The notes under the pieces are model-generated. The model was not told the origin of the DNA. It did no database searches and saw only the letters and a program-made list of their open reading frames with translations. 64,000 bases of DNA from Cryptomeria japonica. Taxonomy: Eukaryota; Streptophyta; Pinopsida; Cupressales; Cupressaceae. This document shows positions 33,354 to 45,701 of the stretch, piece by piece (position 1 is the first letter of the stretch; each line of letters begins with the position of its first letter). The stretch spans positions 44,033,517-44,097,516 of the forward strand of contig NC_081411.1 of NCBI RefSeq assembly GCF_030272615.1, read 5' to 3'. A program made the translations under genes and the position numbers.

Positions 33354-35729
33354 GGTGCGGTTTTATTGCGTCGTTTCAAAGAAAGAAAAATATGTGTAAA
33401 GAAATATGCCCCATAAATGTTAATTTAGTGGGTGGTATGTCTCCTCGAGAGATGGGCCGAAAAATTTCAAAAAATTGGGCGATCTCTCGAAAAAGAACGA
33501 GAAGTGGAAGGGAAGTAGAATAGAAGAAATTAGCAATAACGGTGAAAGAATGGGAGAAAATGGAGTGAATATGAAGAAACAACAAGCCAGCGAGTACCCT
33601 GAGGTCATGTAAGAGATACATAGCAGATATAGTGTGGGGTTTGGATTGATGCTATACAATTGATCAAAATTGGTTGGACAATCTGGTGCAATCGGTTTAA
33701 TTGCCCCGGTCAAGTCAAAGCGTGACAGTTGATGTCAGTTGGTCGCTTGGACATGATAAAGTTTGAGTAAGTGAATCAAAGTGACCTGATGTGACTTAGA
33801 CAATTGATATAATTGCTCGATGAAGTCAAGGTATATGAAGCAAAATACAAGTTGAGATGTAGACAATTGATGTAATTGTCCATTGGATTGTGTTTGATTG
33901 GTTGATCAATTGATAGTGTGTGCATGTGATGGATGGTTGTGGGGAATCATGGCAACCTCGTTGAGACTAGGTCATTATGATAAATGCCTGATGTAGTCTA
34001 GGATTACCATGATCGATTACCTGTTGAGACCCAAAGATACTTGATCAAAGTATCTGTTGATAGTCTAGGTGTGTGGGAGTCGATGTATCTGTGTAGACAG
34101 AGTAACTGGCTTAATTTTGTGGATTAGTGAGGATGAGAAGCGATGAAGGGATTAAGATGATGTTGATGATCAAGATAGGGAGGGTGAGGGGGGATTCGAT
34201 GTTAGATAGAAGATATGGAGGACTAGGACCGAGTCCTATGGAAGAAGAGGAGTAAAATAGAGTATGCATTATTATGACTATGTATGCATGATATGCAGCT
34301 ATTATGAATGTATGGATGGGTGGAATGCAACGAAATGCAATATATACAGATGAGATGAGATGACGATCCATAGTGCTCTATTTTCATCATTGAGCTTTAA
34401 AATGTTGTAAGAAAATACAAGCAACTTGACATAAAGATTCAAGATGACCAGAGTATTTCTTACATGGATTTGATATAGCAAGTTAATACAAGCAACTTGA
34501 TATAATGGATCAAGTCGACTAGAGTATTGCTTGCAGAACAGGCAAGGATTATCTCTGTTCATGCATGACTTGGATCGTCCTCCTTGATCTTAGGCTGATC
34601 ATATCTTGAGACAAGTGCATACCATAATAAGAGATAAAACCTTTATCCAGTTTGGATGAGGTAGGAGGAACCAAAGAAAGAGAATTGTACTTGCAAACAA
34701 ATAGTATATACATAAAGAATAAAGAATATGGATCCTTGGTAATGGTTCATGCTCATATGGTCGAGGTATATGCTGTAGTCAGCAAGCCATAGTGATCTAT
34801 GACTGTATTTTTGCCTATGATCACATAGCTTAGTGAACTTCCCACGTAGACACCATTAGTACATGCCCCAGAACTTCATCGGAAATAATGTGCAAATGAT
34901 ACAAAACAATCCTGAAAGATCCTAATATAGATAAACGAATGAATTACTCACAAATCAACTGAGTATTTGATAGCTTAACATAATTTTCTTGTCAAAGAAA
35001 ACGTCATTTTTGTCTTTGTTTTGGTAAGGAAGTATGCATCCTTGTTGAAGATAGTTTGATTGTTGATGTCGATTTGTGTTGGTCAATTTTTAAGTGGTCA
35101 TTGTGTGAGTATTGTGTCAATGTTTGTTTTGCATATGTGCGAATGAGTATGTACAATGTGTTGCCATGTTTTTGTTTGATTTTTGATGGTTTTTTGTTGT
35201 TTTTGGATTTTGTGGAACAATTTTGAATGTTTTTGGATTTTGCGAGACATTTTTGAATGTTTTTGGATTTTGAATTGTTCTGAATGTTTTTTGGATTTTG
35301 TGAGATAGTTTTAAATGAAGAAATTTAATGAATCACAAGACAATGTAGAATCCACTTCCATCAATAGGTTAAAGGCATTGCCCCCAGTTTTTAGACATGA
35401 CTATAAAAAAGCGGGATGTAGGATGCATGCAGTACTTTCTTGGATTTGTAGATTTATAACAAGCCATGGTTGATGGATGGATGGATGTATGTATGAAGTG
35501 ATCGCAACGAGCCTGAAAGATACTGGAGCCATTGTCTTTACGAGTGGTGCTTGTTTGCCAGGTTTTCACCATCGCACTTACCCAAGGTGCCACCGGAGTG
35601 GTTGTTCACCGTTTGGATGTATGATTTTTGTTTACTTTTTTGAATGTTTTTGTATTTCTTCAGGACATTTTTTTGAATGTTTTTGGTATTTTTTGATATG
35701 CAGGGGAGCCTGATGCTCTATCTAGCTTA
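33354..35729 (-). other. Gypsy2 non-coding region between integrase and 3' LTR
   Basis: 2.4 kb with no convincing ORF. It contains a tandem-like GAATGTTTTTGGATTTTG repeat (35170-35310), recurrent GACAATTGAT-type words at 33700-33930, and a part (34300-35729) shared with Gypsy1. No PMD frame is present here, in contrast to the region after Gypsy1 pol. Confidence 0.65.
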
Positions 35730-36850
35730 GGTATAAAACCGTTTGAGGTGCATGCTGTTGATTGGATCTGCAAGCGGTTCTCCTTCTGATGTAGCCAACT
35801 GATATGCCCCAGACTCGAATACAGCAGTGACAACATATGGGCCCAGCCAGTTTGATTCAAACTTGCCCTGATGTTATTTGTTTGGTTGATTACGAGGATT
35901 CTCTTATAGAACAAGATCACCTATCTCAAATGTACGAGATCTAACTTGGTGATTGTAGCTTCTGCTCATGCGTTGCTGATAGGCTTTTAGATGGTTGTAC
36001 ACAGCTTGTCGCTTCTCATCAAGTAACTCTAAGTCCTAAAGATGGGATACTCTGTAGGCTTCATCATCAATGAGATTATGTAAGGAAACCCATAGTGATG
36101 GTATCTTGACCTCAATAGGTAAGATAGCTTCTGCACCATAGACCAATGAGTAGGGAGTTGCGCCTGTAGGGGTTCGAATGCTAGTTTGATATGCCCATAG
36201 TGCTGGATTCAATTGAACATGCCAATCACGGCCGACATCAGTGACTGTCTTCTTTAGGATCCTCAATATGTTTTTATTGGATGCTTCATCCTGACCATTG
36301 CCTTGTGGGTAATAGGGAGTGGAAAAGCGGTGTTGGATATGAAATTTCTTACAAAGTTCGTGGACATCCTGATTTTTGAAAGGAAGACCATTATCTGTGA
36401 TGATGGACATGGGTACACCATACCGGCAGATGATGTAGTTGAGGATGAATAAGGCGATTTGCTTGCCGGTGACTTGGGTAAGTGGAACAGCTTCGGTCCA
36501 CTTTGTGAAATATTCAGTGGCAGTAACAATGAATTTGTGGCCGTTGGATGAAGATGGATGATTTTACCCACAAGGTCAAGGCCCCATTGACAAAAAGGCC
36601 ATGGTGTTGTGATTGGTTGCAGTTCCTAGGCTAGTGCATGTATCAGGTCGCCATGAACTTGACATTTCTTGCATTTTCTGACAAAGTAGTAGGAATCTTT
36701 TTCCATAGATGGCCAATAGTATCCATTGCGTAGGAGTTTCTTGGCTAGTGACAGACCACTTGAGTGAGTCCCGCAAATTCCTTCATGGACTTCTTCCAAA
36801 GCCTTTGTTATCTCACCTTGTTCTAGACATCGAAGGAGAGTACCATCAAG
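35730..36850 (-). pseudogene. Gypsy2 integrase
   Basis: HHCC zinc domain at about 36800-36650 (VHEGICGTH, YFVRKCKKCQVHGD), still fused in frame to the RNase H part upstream. Core: SIITDNGLPFKNQD from 36410, then GNGQDEASN with the catalytic Glu, and WHVQLNPALWAYQTS. The C-terminal part (GKFESNWLGPYV, GEPLADPIN) ends near 35735. A stop follows SHL at 36036 and two more lie in the C-terminal third, and the frame changes near 36600. The Gypsy1 copy has Ala where this one has Asp before the catalytic Glu. Confidence 0.85.
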
Positions 36851-38869
36851 ACCATGTCGGTAGAGGGTTTCAGCAATAATGGTATATCGAGCAGTTTGGT
36901 GAATGAAGGTTTTACATTGGTTATTTGATTGGTTGGGAGGAAGGGTGTGATCGCGGAGATAGGTGTAGAACTCACCGTACCATGGGGATTCAGAACCGAC
37001 AAGGTGACATATCATCTCGAATTTGGGGATATCATAAGAAGGGATCCAAAGCTGTTCTACCAAGAACTCGTAGCGTGTTGAATTTTGTGGAAGATCTAGG
37101 AGAGATGCAATGGTAGCCATAGTGTCAGTAGCTCGATTTTGATCTCTTGGTATCAGCTTAAAGGTAAGTGTAGTAAATGATGCCTTTAGATTGTCCACCA
37201 TTTGCTTATATGGCATGAGTTTATCATCCTTGGTCTGATATTCATTAGTTGCTTGTCGAATGACTAGTTGTGAGTCGCCATATACTTGTAGTTCTTGTAA
37301 TTTCCATTGTATGGCGAGCCTGAGTCCTGTGATCAAGGCCTCATACTTTGCTATGTTGTTTGTGCATGGAAATGTGAGCCTGTAAGACTTCAGGATGCTG
37401 TCACCTTGAGGTGTGATAAACAGAATGCCTGCCCCCGAGCCATGCCTAGTGTACGAACCATCAAAGTATAGTTTCCATGGTTGTGTTGTTGTGATCATGA
37501 ATATCTCTTCATCTGGAAAATTGGAAATGAGAGGATGATCGCCTATGAGGGGTGCATCGGCCAACTGATCTGCAATAACTTGACCTTTGATAGCTTTACG
37601 ATCCACATACTCGATGTCAAACTCACTTAGAATCATCACCCATTTGGCCAAGCGGCCTGTCAATGTTGCTTTACTAAGTAAATACTTGAGTGGATCAATC
37701 TTTGCAATGAGTTGTACCTTGTGTGTTAACAGATAGTGCCTTAGTTTAGTGGCTGCTAGGATCACTGCTAGGCAAGCTCGCTCAATAGGTGTGTAATTGA
37801 GTTCATAGCCAACCAGTGTACGAGAAATGTAGTAAACAACACACTCTTTTCCTTCTGTATTATGTTGTGCCAATAGTACACCCAATGCTGTACTTGTTAC
37901 TGATATATAGAGTAATAATGGTCTACTTGGATCTGGTGGGATCAGTAATGGCGTATTCATGAGATAATCTTTAAGCATCTGAAATGCTTGCTGGCATCTG
38001 GCATCCCATTGAAAGTGGATGTTCTTGTGTAGCAGGTGTGTGAATGGGTGACACTTATCAGCTAATTGTGCAATGAATCTTCAGATGGATTGAAGCCGTC
38101 CTTGTAATGTCCTTAGCTGACTGATATTCTTTGGAGGTGGCATGTCCATGATTGCTTTTACCTTTGCTGGGTCGACCTCAATACCTTTGCTTGAGACAAT
38201 GTATCCTAGAAGCTTCTCGGAGGTTACTCCAAAGACACATTTCTTTGGGTTGAGTCGAACACGGTATTGTTCCAGTCTATCAAAGATTCTCTCTAATATG
38301 TCCAAATGACCTTCTCTTGTGAGTGATTTTGCCAGTAAGTCATCAACATAATCTTCCATTATGGTATGCATCATATCATGAAAGATAGTAGTCATTGCTC
38401 TTTGATAGGTTGCTCCAACATTCTTTAGACCAAAAGGCATTACATTCCAGTAGTATGTTCCCCATGGACATGTGAAGGCCATCTTATGTTGATCCTCTGG
38501 TGCGATCTTTATCTAATTGTATCCTGAAAAGCCATCCATGAGTGAAAGCATGGCATGTCCTGCTGTTAGGTCTACTATTATGTCGATATTTGGTAGGGGA
38601 AAATCATCCTTAGGACATGCTTTATTCAGATCTTTGAAGTTAGTACAAATGCGGATGCCCCCTTTTGGTTTGCTGACAGGCACAATGTTGGAGATCCATT
38701 CTGCATAATCAATTGGCCTAATGAAACCAACATCTAGGAGTTTCTTGAGTTCTGTTTTGACTAGCACTGCAATTTGAGGATGCATCTTACAAAGCTTCTG
38801 CTTGACAGGTTTGGCTCCTTCTGATATGGTAAGGTGATGCATGACTAAATCAGGATCAAGCCCAAGCAT
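36626..38869 (-). pseudogene. Gypsy2 reverse transcriptase and two RNase H domains
   Basis: Reverse transcriptase at 38869-38081: WISNIVPVSKPKGGIRIC, FKDLNKACPKDDFPLPN, WGTYYWNVMPFGLKN, and the active site YVDD near 38340. It is split only by TAG at about 38513 (Gln expected) and TGA near 38081 (Arg expected). A 450-residue open frame (37978-36626) then carries RNase H 1 (YISVTSTALGVLLAQ), the connection (GRLAKWVMILSEFDIEYVD), the second archaeal-type RNase H (LYFDGSYTRHGSGAGILFI, YGDSQLVIRQ) and the start of integrase. The double RNase H places the element in the Tat lineage. Confidence 0.9.
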
Positions 38870-41239
38870 GTCTAAATATGACCATGCATAGGTGATCTGA
38901 CGCTTCTAGAAGAACTCTATAAATTTAGGCTGTTCCTCTGGAGTGAGAAGAGATGCCAGATGTATGAGGTGAGGATTTTTAGGAGTCCCCACATTGTATT
39001 CTTTGGTTTCCTCGATGAGAATCGTTGATCATTCCTGTTGTGTACTAGCAGGGAGAATGTCAAACCCTTCATCCTCAGGCACCTCAGAGAGGTTTTCACC
39101 GTTGGATACGCTCATTCTTTTTACTTTTGTTGAATCAAATAGTGCCACGGTGTGGTTTTCACTGGAAGATCCATGTTTTATCGTTATATTTTTGTAGCTG
39201 AAGGGTTTGGCATCTGCCCCAAAGTACGCTGCACTATTAAGTTCAATGGTGAATCCAACTTTATGATCTCCGCTTGGTAGGTTATCCTTTAATTCCAAAA
39301 AGTCAATGATGGCCTCATCGTTTTGGAAGAAGTCAAGACATGGGGGATTTGGTTGGTTCCATTCGATGAGTTCAAGGTGGATAATGGGCATTACTTCATC
39401 GATTAGGTTAAGTGTGTTAGATGTATCAGTGAGGGTTAAGATGTTATGGTGAAGGTCGTTGATGGTACTCTCCCTGTCAGAATCAGGCATAGGATGAGAC
39501 ATAGGGTCTGTGGAAGATGTTCCCAGTTCAGGAACCCAAGTGGTCTTTATCTGTGCTTCTCCGTAAACAGGGATGTCTTTGCGTGGGGGAGGTGGTGATT
39601 CATCTTCCTGATCTGAAGTGTTAAGCTGTACAGAATCAAATTCCCACTCATGTGAGTCGGTCTCTGAGTCACTTTCCAACATCCGATTACTATACCATAC
39701 TGGGATGTCTTTTGAATTAAATACTGCAGGTGTGATTGGTTGATGTACCTTTGTAGTGATCGGTGCTGCAGGGAGGTTGATGGCGATAAAAGAATATGGT
39801 ACAGGGAGTATCGACAATGTTGACTCAGTGGTTTTTGCTGGAACTGCTGGTACCATAGATACTGCTGCGGGTTCTGATACAATTACTGCTGCTAATGGTG
39901 CTGCTGATGGGATTACGAGTCCATTTGGTGGAATGAATGGCATTGGTGATGGTTGCGTTGGGGTTGTGAGCCTTGATGGGGCAGTTGGGATGGTGTTTGA
40001 TGCTGCTTTGATAATCAAAGGTGTCCTTTTTGCAATAGGCTGATATAGTGGTTTGCTGGGTTTTCCTTTGAATTTGAGTTTAGGAAAGATCTCTTTTTCA
40101 AAGCCTAGGCCTGTATTACCTTTGGGCTTTACTTCTGACAGCAGAGGTTCATGTCGTCCTTGTTTGCAATATCCCAACGCACTCTGACCATCATACCCCA
40201 TTCTTTGCATAATGAGGAGACCTTTGCCATACTGATCCGTAGGAAGTTTAACTTGTAGTAGATCAGTGGTGATGGGATCTTTATAGATCCATTTTGCTAA
40301 GTCCTCATCTTGGGTTTCTTCTTCTTGACTCTTTCCAAGGATGAAAGGCATCAAAGCACATGTGGGTGTGATTAGTGGTTGCTGGAGTAACTACTGTGGT
40401 TTACCATGTGTTCTATGAGAAGTGGGCATTTGTCCCACACAAAAGAGTTGACTCAAGTTGTATTCCCCAGGACCTTCCTCTGCTATTTTCATTTTAAGCT
40501 TTTCTTGCCTTGGTATAGTGGTGTTTGAACTGGAAAGAGAGGCTGGACTTATATATGATGTGGAGGAAATGACTTCTCTATTATTAGGAACAGTAATCTC
40601 TGGTTGATGGCTGATATTATGGCAATACGTAAAGGGATTTGCATTGCCCAGGATTGTGATCTCTGCACCGTTATGTGGGAACTTGATACATTGATGGTAG
40701 GTAGATGGTACGGCTTGCATGGCATGTATCCAGGGTCTTCCTAATAATAGATTGTATGGCAGAGGAAGGTCCAGAACCTGACAGATGATGTGTTTTACCA
40801 CAGGGCCCACTCGGATTGGGAGTACCACAGCTCCTTTGGATGAATGCTCTGCATCGTCATAGGCTTTGATTGTGATCTTCTTACGAGGATCCACTGATTC
40901 TATTGCATATCCCAATGTTGTGACCAACTGTAGTGTACAAATGTTCAGGCCTGCTCCATTATCAATCAAGACTCGCTTGATCCTATGCTGGTTGATAAAG
41001 CCTTCAATGTGTAGCGAAGCGTTATGAGGTTGCTGGAAAGAAGAGTTGTCACTTTCAAAAACAGTGAGACAAGGTGACGACTTTAGATTTCCAACCATGG
41101 CTTGAAAATGGTCTGTATTCAGATTTGCAGGGACTGACGCCTCTTGGAGTGCTTGATCTAAGATAGTTTTATGAGATGGCGATAGTCGCAATAGCTCTAA
41201 AATGGATATAAGCACAAGCATTTTATCTAATTGTTCCAC
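38870..41239 (-). pseudogene. Gypsy2 protease, G-patch-like segment and linker
   Basis: The frame from 41239 to 40391 holds a helical N-terminal part (LELLRLSPSHKTILDQALQE), the protease active site VLIDNGAGLNI (about 40970-40940) and [10 protein letters not shown] stop at about 40390 precedes a 441-residue frame (40354-39029), which begins MPFILGK and has the G-patch-like [19 protein letters not shown] segment (about 40230-40090) ending in NTGLGF. A Pro/Ala/Thr/Ile-rich linker and an acidic region follow. Stops near 39027 and 38909 separate it from reverse transcriptase. The linker drifts much faster than the flanks when compared with Gypsy1. Confidence 0.78.
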
Positions 41240-41559
41240 AAGATTGTATTGCTTTGGGATGGAGGTGGTGCCTTGTGGAGCTGCCTTTATGGTAACTTTG
41301 CCGTGACGTGTAACAACATTGCAATTGGAGTTGGGATTTTTGATGGTTATAGTTGCAACTTGTTCACTGGCATCATACAGGTGATTTACAATGTAATTAT
41401 ATGTAGCCTACGTATAATCTGTGGTATCAGTGCCTAGCCTGGAAGTGGAAGGACCCCTTTGATCTTGTGATGGAAGTGGATTTTTGAACATCAGATGATC
41501 ATTATTGGTTGTTTTTGGGTCATGTCCTTCAATTTCAATTTCTCCTCGATCAATAAGAT

Positions 41560-43118
41560 CCTGAATACGATCTTTCAATCAGTGACAATTACTTGTCTTG
41601 TGTCCTCTTCCTTGATGGAATTCACAGTGTTCAGTATCTCTCCACCATGCCAGTTTGACCTGAGGCTCATAGTTTGATAGTTTAGGTAGAGTGACCAAAT
41701 TTTGAGAAATGAGTTGTCACAATACTGTTTCAATGGGTTCCCCTAAGGGAGTGTATGTGCGTTTCTATTTTTGCTAACGAGGTCTTGGTTCATCATGAGA
41801 TGTGATGCGACCTTGATTAGAAGGAACATTTGTGTTGTTCTGAGGTGGAGGATTTTGTCCTGCAAACCAAACCACAAGTTGTGCGTTTTGGATAGTCCGG
41901 GCATCCACAACCCCATCGTTGATGATATTCTTGTTTTTGTTCCAGAAGCTTGGTTTATCACTATTGAAGCGCGGGCGAGGACCATCCTTTGGTTCATTAT
42001 AGATTTTGATGAGTCCTTTCTTGATGAGTGCCCGTTCACACTTCAAACCCTTGGTGATCATATCATTAAAAGAGTCTGTGTCTTTGACATCCAGGTGAAA
42101 TTCCATTTCTTCGTTTAAGTTGGAAATGAATATTTCCACTAGTTCTTGTTCAGGTAACTGAAGAGAACGTTTGCTAGACATTTGATGCCATCGTTGCAGG
42201 AATACTGAGAATAGTTCACCTGGTTTTTGTTTAGTGTTGCACAGATCAGCCATGGTGATGTCGCGTTCAATGTTATGAGAGTAATGAGCTAGGAACTTCT
42301 GGATGAGTTCCTCAAATGTTCTAATGCCACCTGGTAGTTGGGAGAACCATGATGTGGTTGTTCCTCCCAAGCTTTGGGGAAAAAGGCGCATTAGGTATGT
42401 GTCTTCATATGCTACTTCGAGACAAGCGGAATGAAATTCTCGAACATGATCATGGGGATCCCCCTTTCCTCTATATTTTTCAAATTTGGGTGTTTCGAAT
42501 CTTTGTGGAAAGGGTGGCATATAAAGATTCCTATCAAAAGGATAGGGACAAATGTCATTGAGTGAGAATTGGTTAGTTTTGACACCATTATGAAGTTGTT
42601 GGGTGAGATTCTTGACTTGTTGCCGCAACATCTCCATTTCATTTGGAGGAGGAGGTGGTGGGTTACCTTGAGGAATGTTATATCTGATGGGATCTCTACC
42701 TCTTTCCTCTTCATGGTGACTTTGTCTTTCTAATGCCTGTCTTAATTGGGCAAGATCAAAGTCAGGGGAGTTTTGCTCCTTCGTGAGTGAGCTTTAAAAA
42801 GTGAGCATCTGCATTGCTCCTGAGTATTTTGTCAAACAATCTGTTAAAGAGAGGGTTATGCTGGGCCCTTTCTATTGTTGCAGGAGTAGGAGTACTTGGG
42901 TTTTCGTCATTCGCATTTCCTCCAAGTGCTTCTTGAAATTCATTGAGATTTTCCTCCTCTTCTTCCTCAATTTCTATTTCTCGTTGTCTTGCCTGTGATC
43001 GGGTTTGAGCCATTTTGTTTACAAGTTTTTGTTGAAGTTGAGTGAAAATGATGATGAGTTGTTGATGAAATGAGAGATTGATGGTTGGTGAATTGTGTTG
43101 CATGTAGATCTCTAGCAC
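41560..43118 (-). pseudogene. Gypsy2 gag
   Basis: Frame opens MLEIYMQ at 43118 (or MAQTRSQAR at about 43013). A Glu-rich stretch and TPATIERAQHNPLFNRLFD follow. The frame breaks near 42762 and resumes as the 287-residue part 42637-41774. That part carries the capsid region (FEKYRGKGDPHDHVREFHSA, SLGGTTTSWFSQLPGG, LVEIFISNLNEEMEFHLD). The zinc knuckle (HCEFHQGRGHKTSNC type, C-x2-H-x4-H-x4-C) is at about 41630-41585, followed at once by a TGA for Arg. The gene has fewer breaks than in Gypsy1. Confidence 0.85.
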
Positions 43119-43464
43119 TTTTAAGGCAGATGTAAACGAAATTCCTTCTTTGAATTGCTTGTTTGTTTTTGATAAGGTTGGATGTGATAAGGTGTAGAGA
43201 AATCTGAGATGTGTTATAGATTTAACTACCTAATAATGAGAGGATTCACTCATGAGCTAGTTTTAACCCGCGTAGATGTGTCTCTTAGGATGAGCTTATC
43301 CTAGATGTAGAAACAATCTAAAAAGTGACGTGATGTGTTTGATTCAAGCAATATCTAAAAAGAGAACTTGGGACAAGAACCTCTTAATGTTTTGAGAGTT
43401 GGAATGGATTGATGATGAAGTGATGATGTATGAATAAGAGGATGGATGAAAATGTTTTCAACTT

Positions 43465-43998
43465 TCAATAAAAACTTTGTGTCACAAATGGGACAAACTC
43501 TACCTCTTCTCTTTCGGGTGTTGGTGGTATTTCTCGAGCTGTGTTGTATGTGATATAGACGTTTGGGAAGAAGTTGGGATTAATCTTACCTCCTTGGTTT
43601 TTGTGATAACTCAGAGCTCTATATTGCATAAAAGCTCTGCGGTTCAATGATTCAGAATCAAATTCATTTGTTTTGCCTTGAAGGTAGAGACGCATGTGAT
43701 GCATAAAGACTCTATGTGAGACATAGATTTGTCTATTTATATATAAGAATTTCCTCCTTTTGATCAAAGCCTTTGAGCTTAATGGTCTTCTTTTGAAGTT
43801 GATATTCTGATGACGCTTCTTCTTTTGCAAGATGTGAAGAATGGTCATTAAGTTTTGATACTTTTGTTGTTTGCACTTTGTTTTTGATGTGTTTGGTTGG
43901 ATGAATACTTTGTTTTGGAAAGTGATTTTCTTTTGGATGTTTCTTTGACAAGAAAACAAAGCAAGCACACAAACACAAGAATGTTGCCTCAAACGCAC
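43465..43998 (-). CDS. Extra ORF upstream of gag (Gypsy2 copy), function unknown
   Basis: Open frame of 177 residues, longer at the N-terminus than the Gypsy1 copy. The shared core starts KRRPLSSKALIKRRKFLYIN and continues with MHHMRLYLQGKTNEFDSESL, FMQYRALSYHKNQGGKINP and a TPEREEVEFVPFV tail. Differences from Gypsy1 are mostly conservative or in the acidic tail, and no stop occurs in either copy, although gag and pol of both are riddled with stops. The N-terminal 50 residues (a Cys/Leu-rich start, then Lys/Gln-rich) are not clearly conserved and may be untranslated. It lies about 350 nt upstream of gag. It resembles the placement of ORF1 in Ogre elements. No known domain is visible to me. 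Confidence 0.65.
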   Translation of the reverse strand: MRLRQHSCVCVLALFSCQRNIQKKITFQNKVFIQPNTSKTKCKQQKYQNLMTILHILQKKKRHQNINFKRRPLSSKALIKRRKFLYINRQIYVSHRVFMHHMRLYLQGKTNEFDSESLNRRAFMQYRALSYHKNQGGKINPNFFPNVYITYNTAREIPPTPEREEVEFVPFVTQSFY

Positions 43999-43999
43999 A

Positions 44000-45679
44000 A
44001 ATGAGTATGGGTCTAGATCAACCCAATCCTTGGACTTTTATATGACCCTTCCTTTAGATGTATTTTAAGGTGTATTTACAAAGCCTGAAGTTAGATCAAT
44101 TTGTACTTGGTCTTGACTAAAATGAACACACTTCAAACACTTTTTATCCCTAAGGTCAAATGGCCAGTTGTGATAAATTTAGCCCACATCTTGATATTTC
44201 TTCGACTTTGGTACTACATACCTTATGAATCCCACCGTGGCAGGTAAGGATGTGATATACTAGGTCTTTCACGAGCATAACAAATAGATGATCCCTATGA
44301 TGGGGGAGTCACCACTTTTATCAAGCCACAAGTGACTTTTCAAAAAGCTATGTTTCTACTCAAGGAAATATGTATGGTGAGTATCTTGGGAGCAAAACCA
44401 TCTATGCTCTTGCACTAAATTATATCACAAATATCCTTAATCAATAGAACGGGTGGGCTACTACTTAAAGGTGTTTAGTCATGTTTGATGTTTTTGGACA
44501 TAAGTTCATTCTGCAGTGACTCACTTAAGAGCCTTGTAACTGGTGGTGGGGCCCATTTGTCCTTTCGGCCAGTTACATTGTAGGAACAGCTATACCCAAG
44601 GCTACAGCTTTCGCTCTCACCTAATTTCTATAGTGGCTCGAAGGATTTACCGCTTGAGGACATTCCCAAGAGTATCAATCCCTTGGCAGACCTCTTTTAA
44701 AAAGATAAAATTTGAGTGTTACTAACACTTTTCTCTTGCACCTAGGACCACAAGAGCCAAGGGAGAGGATAGTGTGTGTTAGAAGTAGGACCACTCGACC
44801 AACTCTTTTGCACAAGTATGCCAAACACAAAATTCACTTGTTCCTTTTAACTTGTCATCGCAATGATTTTCTATCTATTTGGAGATGTTGCTCCAACAAT
44901 CATGGTGTTCTTTTTAATTTTCAAAGGCAATTGTTTGAGTAAACTAGAATTTGAAAATCCTGGTCAACTTAATGAAAAACATGTTTGCATGAAGTAAAAT
45001 TGCTTTTAAAAATGAGACAAGTTGATTGTGAATTTTATTTGCACCAAAAATGGAAGTGTGCATTGTGAGTTTTAGCTTGATGCAAGAAATAAAATTTGCC
45101 TTGTTGATTTTAAGCACCAAAAGAATTTGTTCCTAACTTTGCAAAAAAATAAATTTGCGTGTTTGTTTTTGTGATTCTTTTTAACTTTGAACAAATGTGA
45201 TTCTTTTTAGAGCTCTAAACGAAAGATGTGGTTCTTTTTAAAACTCCAAATGAAAGTGTAGTTGATTTTAACCCAAAAGGAAAATGAATTTATTTTATCC
45301 TAACTTGAAAGACGAAGTTAGAAATATGAACAAATTTATTTCCTAAGCTAAAATTGCTAAAAAATCCTATTGTAGGGGTTAGTTAAAACCTGCACAAAAG
45401 ATAATTAGTTAGAAAAATCCGCATGTTTAGGTGAGCTTCTACAAGCTTAAAATTTTTGGTTTTCGATTACAAGAAATTTTCTTACAACTCTCTGTTACAA
45501 TAGCTCTACTCTGTGTGAAAACAGAAGTGCTATTTAACACGAAAGAGCAACAATATAGACAATAGCGCTAAAGTATCAATTTGCGAAGGTGCTAAATTGA
45601 GAACAAAAAATGCAAGAGAATGCCCTATGTGTCAATTAAAACATTCAAAAGTTAGTAGTCTTCAAAATGATTGCTCTTT
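44000..45679 (-). other. Gypsy2 untranslated leader
   Basis: Non-coding region between primer site and the extra ORF. The middle (44200-44800) is conserved with Gypsy1 11700-12300. The part next to the primer site holds degraded GCGCTA-type motifs (45480-45620) and diverged copies of the 63-bp unit of Gypsy1. Confidence 0.6.
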
Positions 45680-45699
45680 GATTCACGTCGGTTTCACCA
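45680..45699 (-). promoter_or_regulatory. Gypsy2 primer-binding site
   Basis: Minus strand TGGTGAAACCGACGTGAATC, two bases from the LTR end, with one difference from Gypsy1 (10463-10482). The tRNA is not identified. Confidence 0.7.
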
Positions 45700-45701
45700 A
45701 A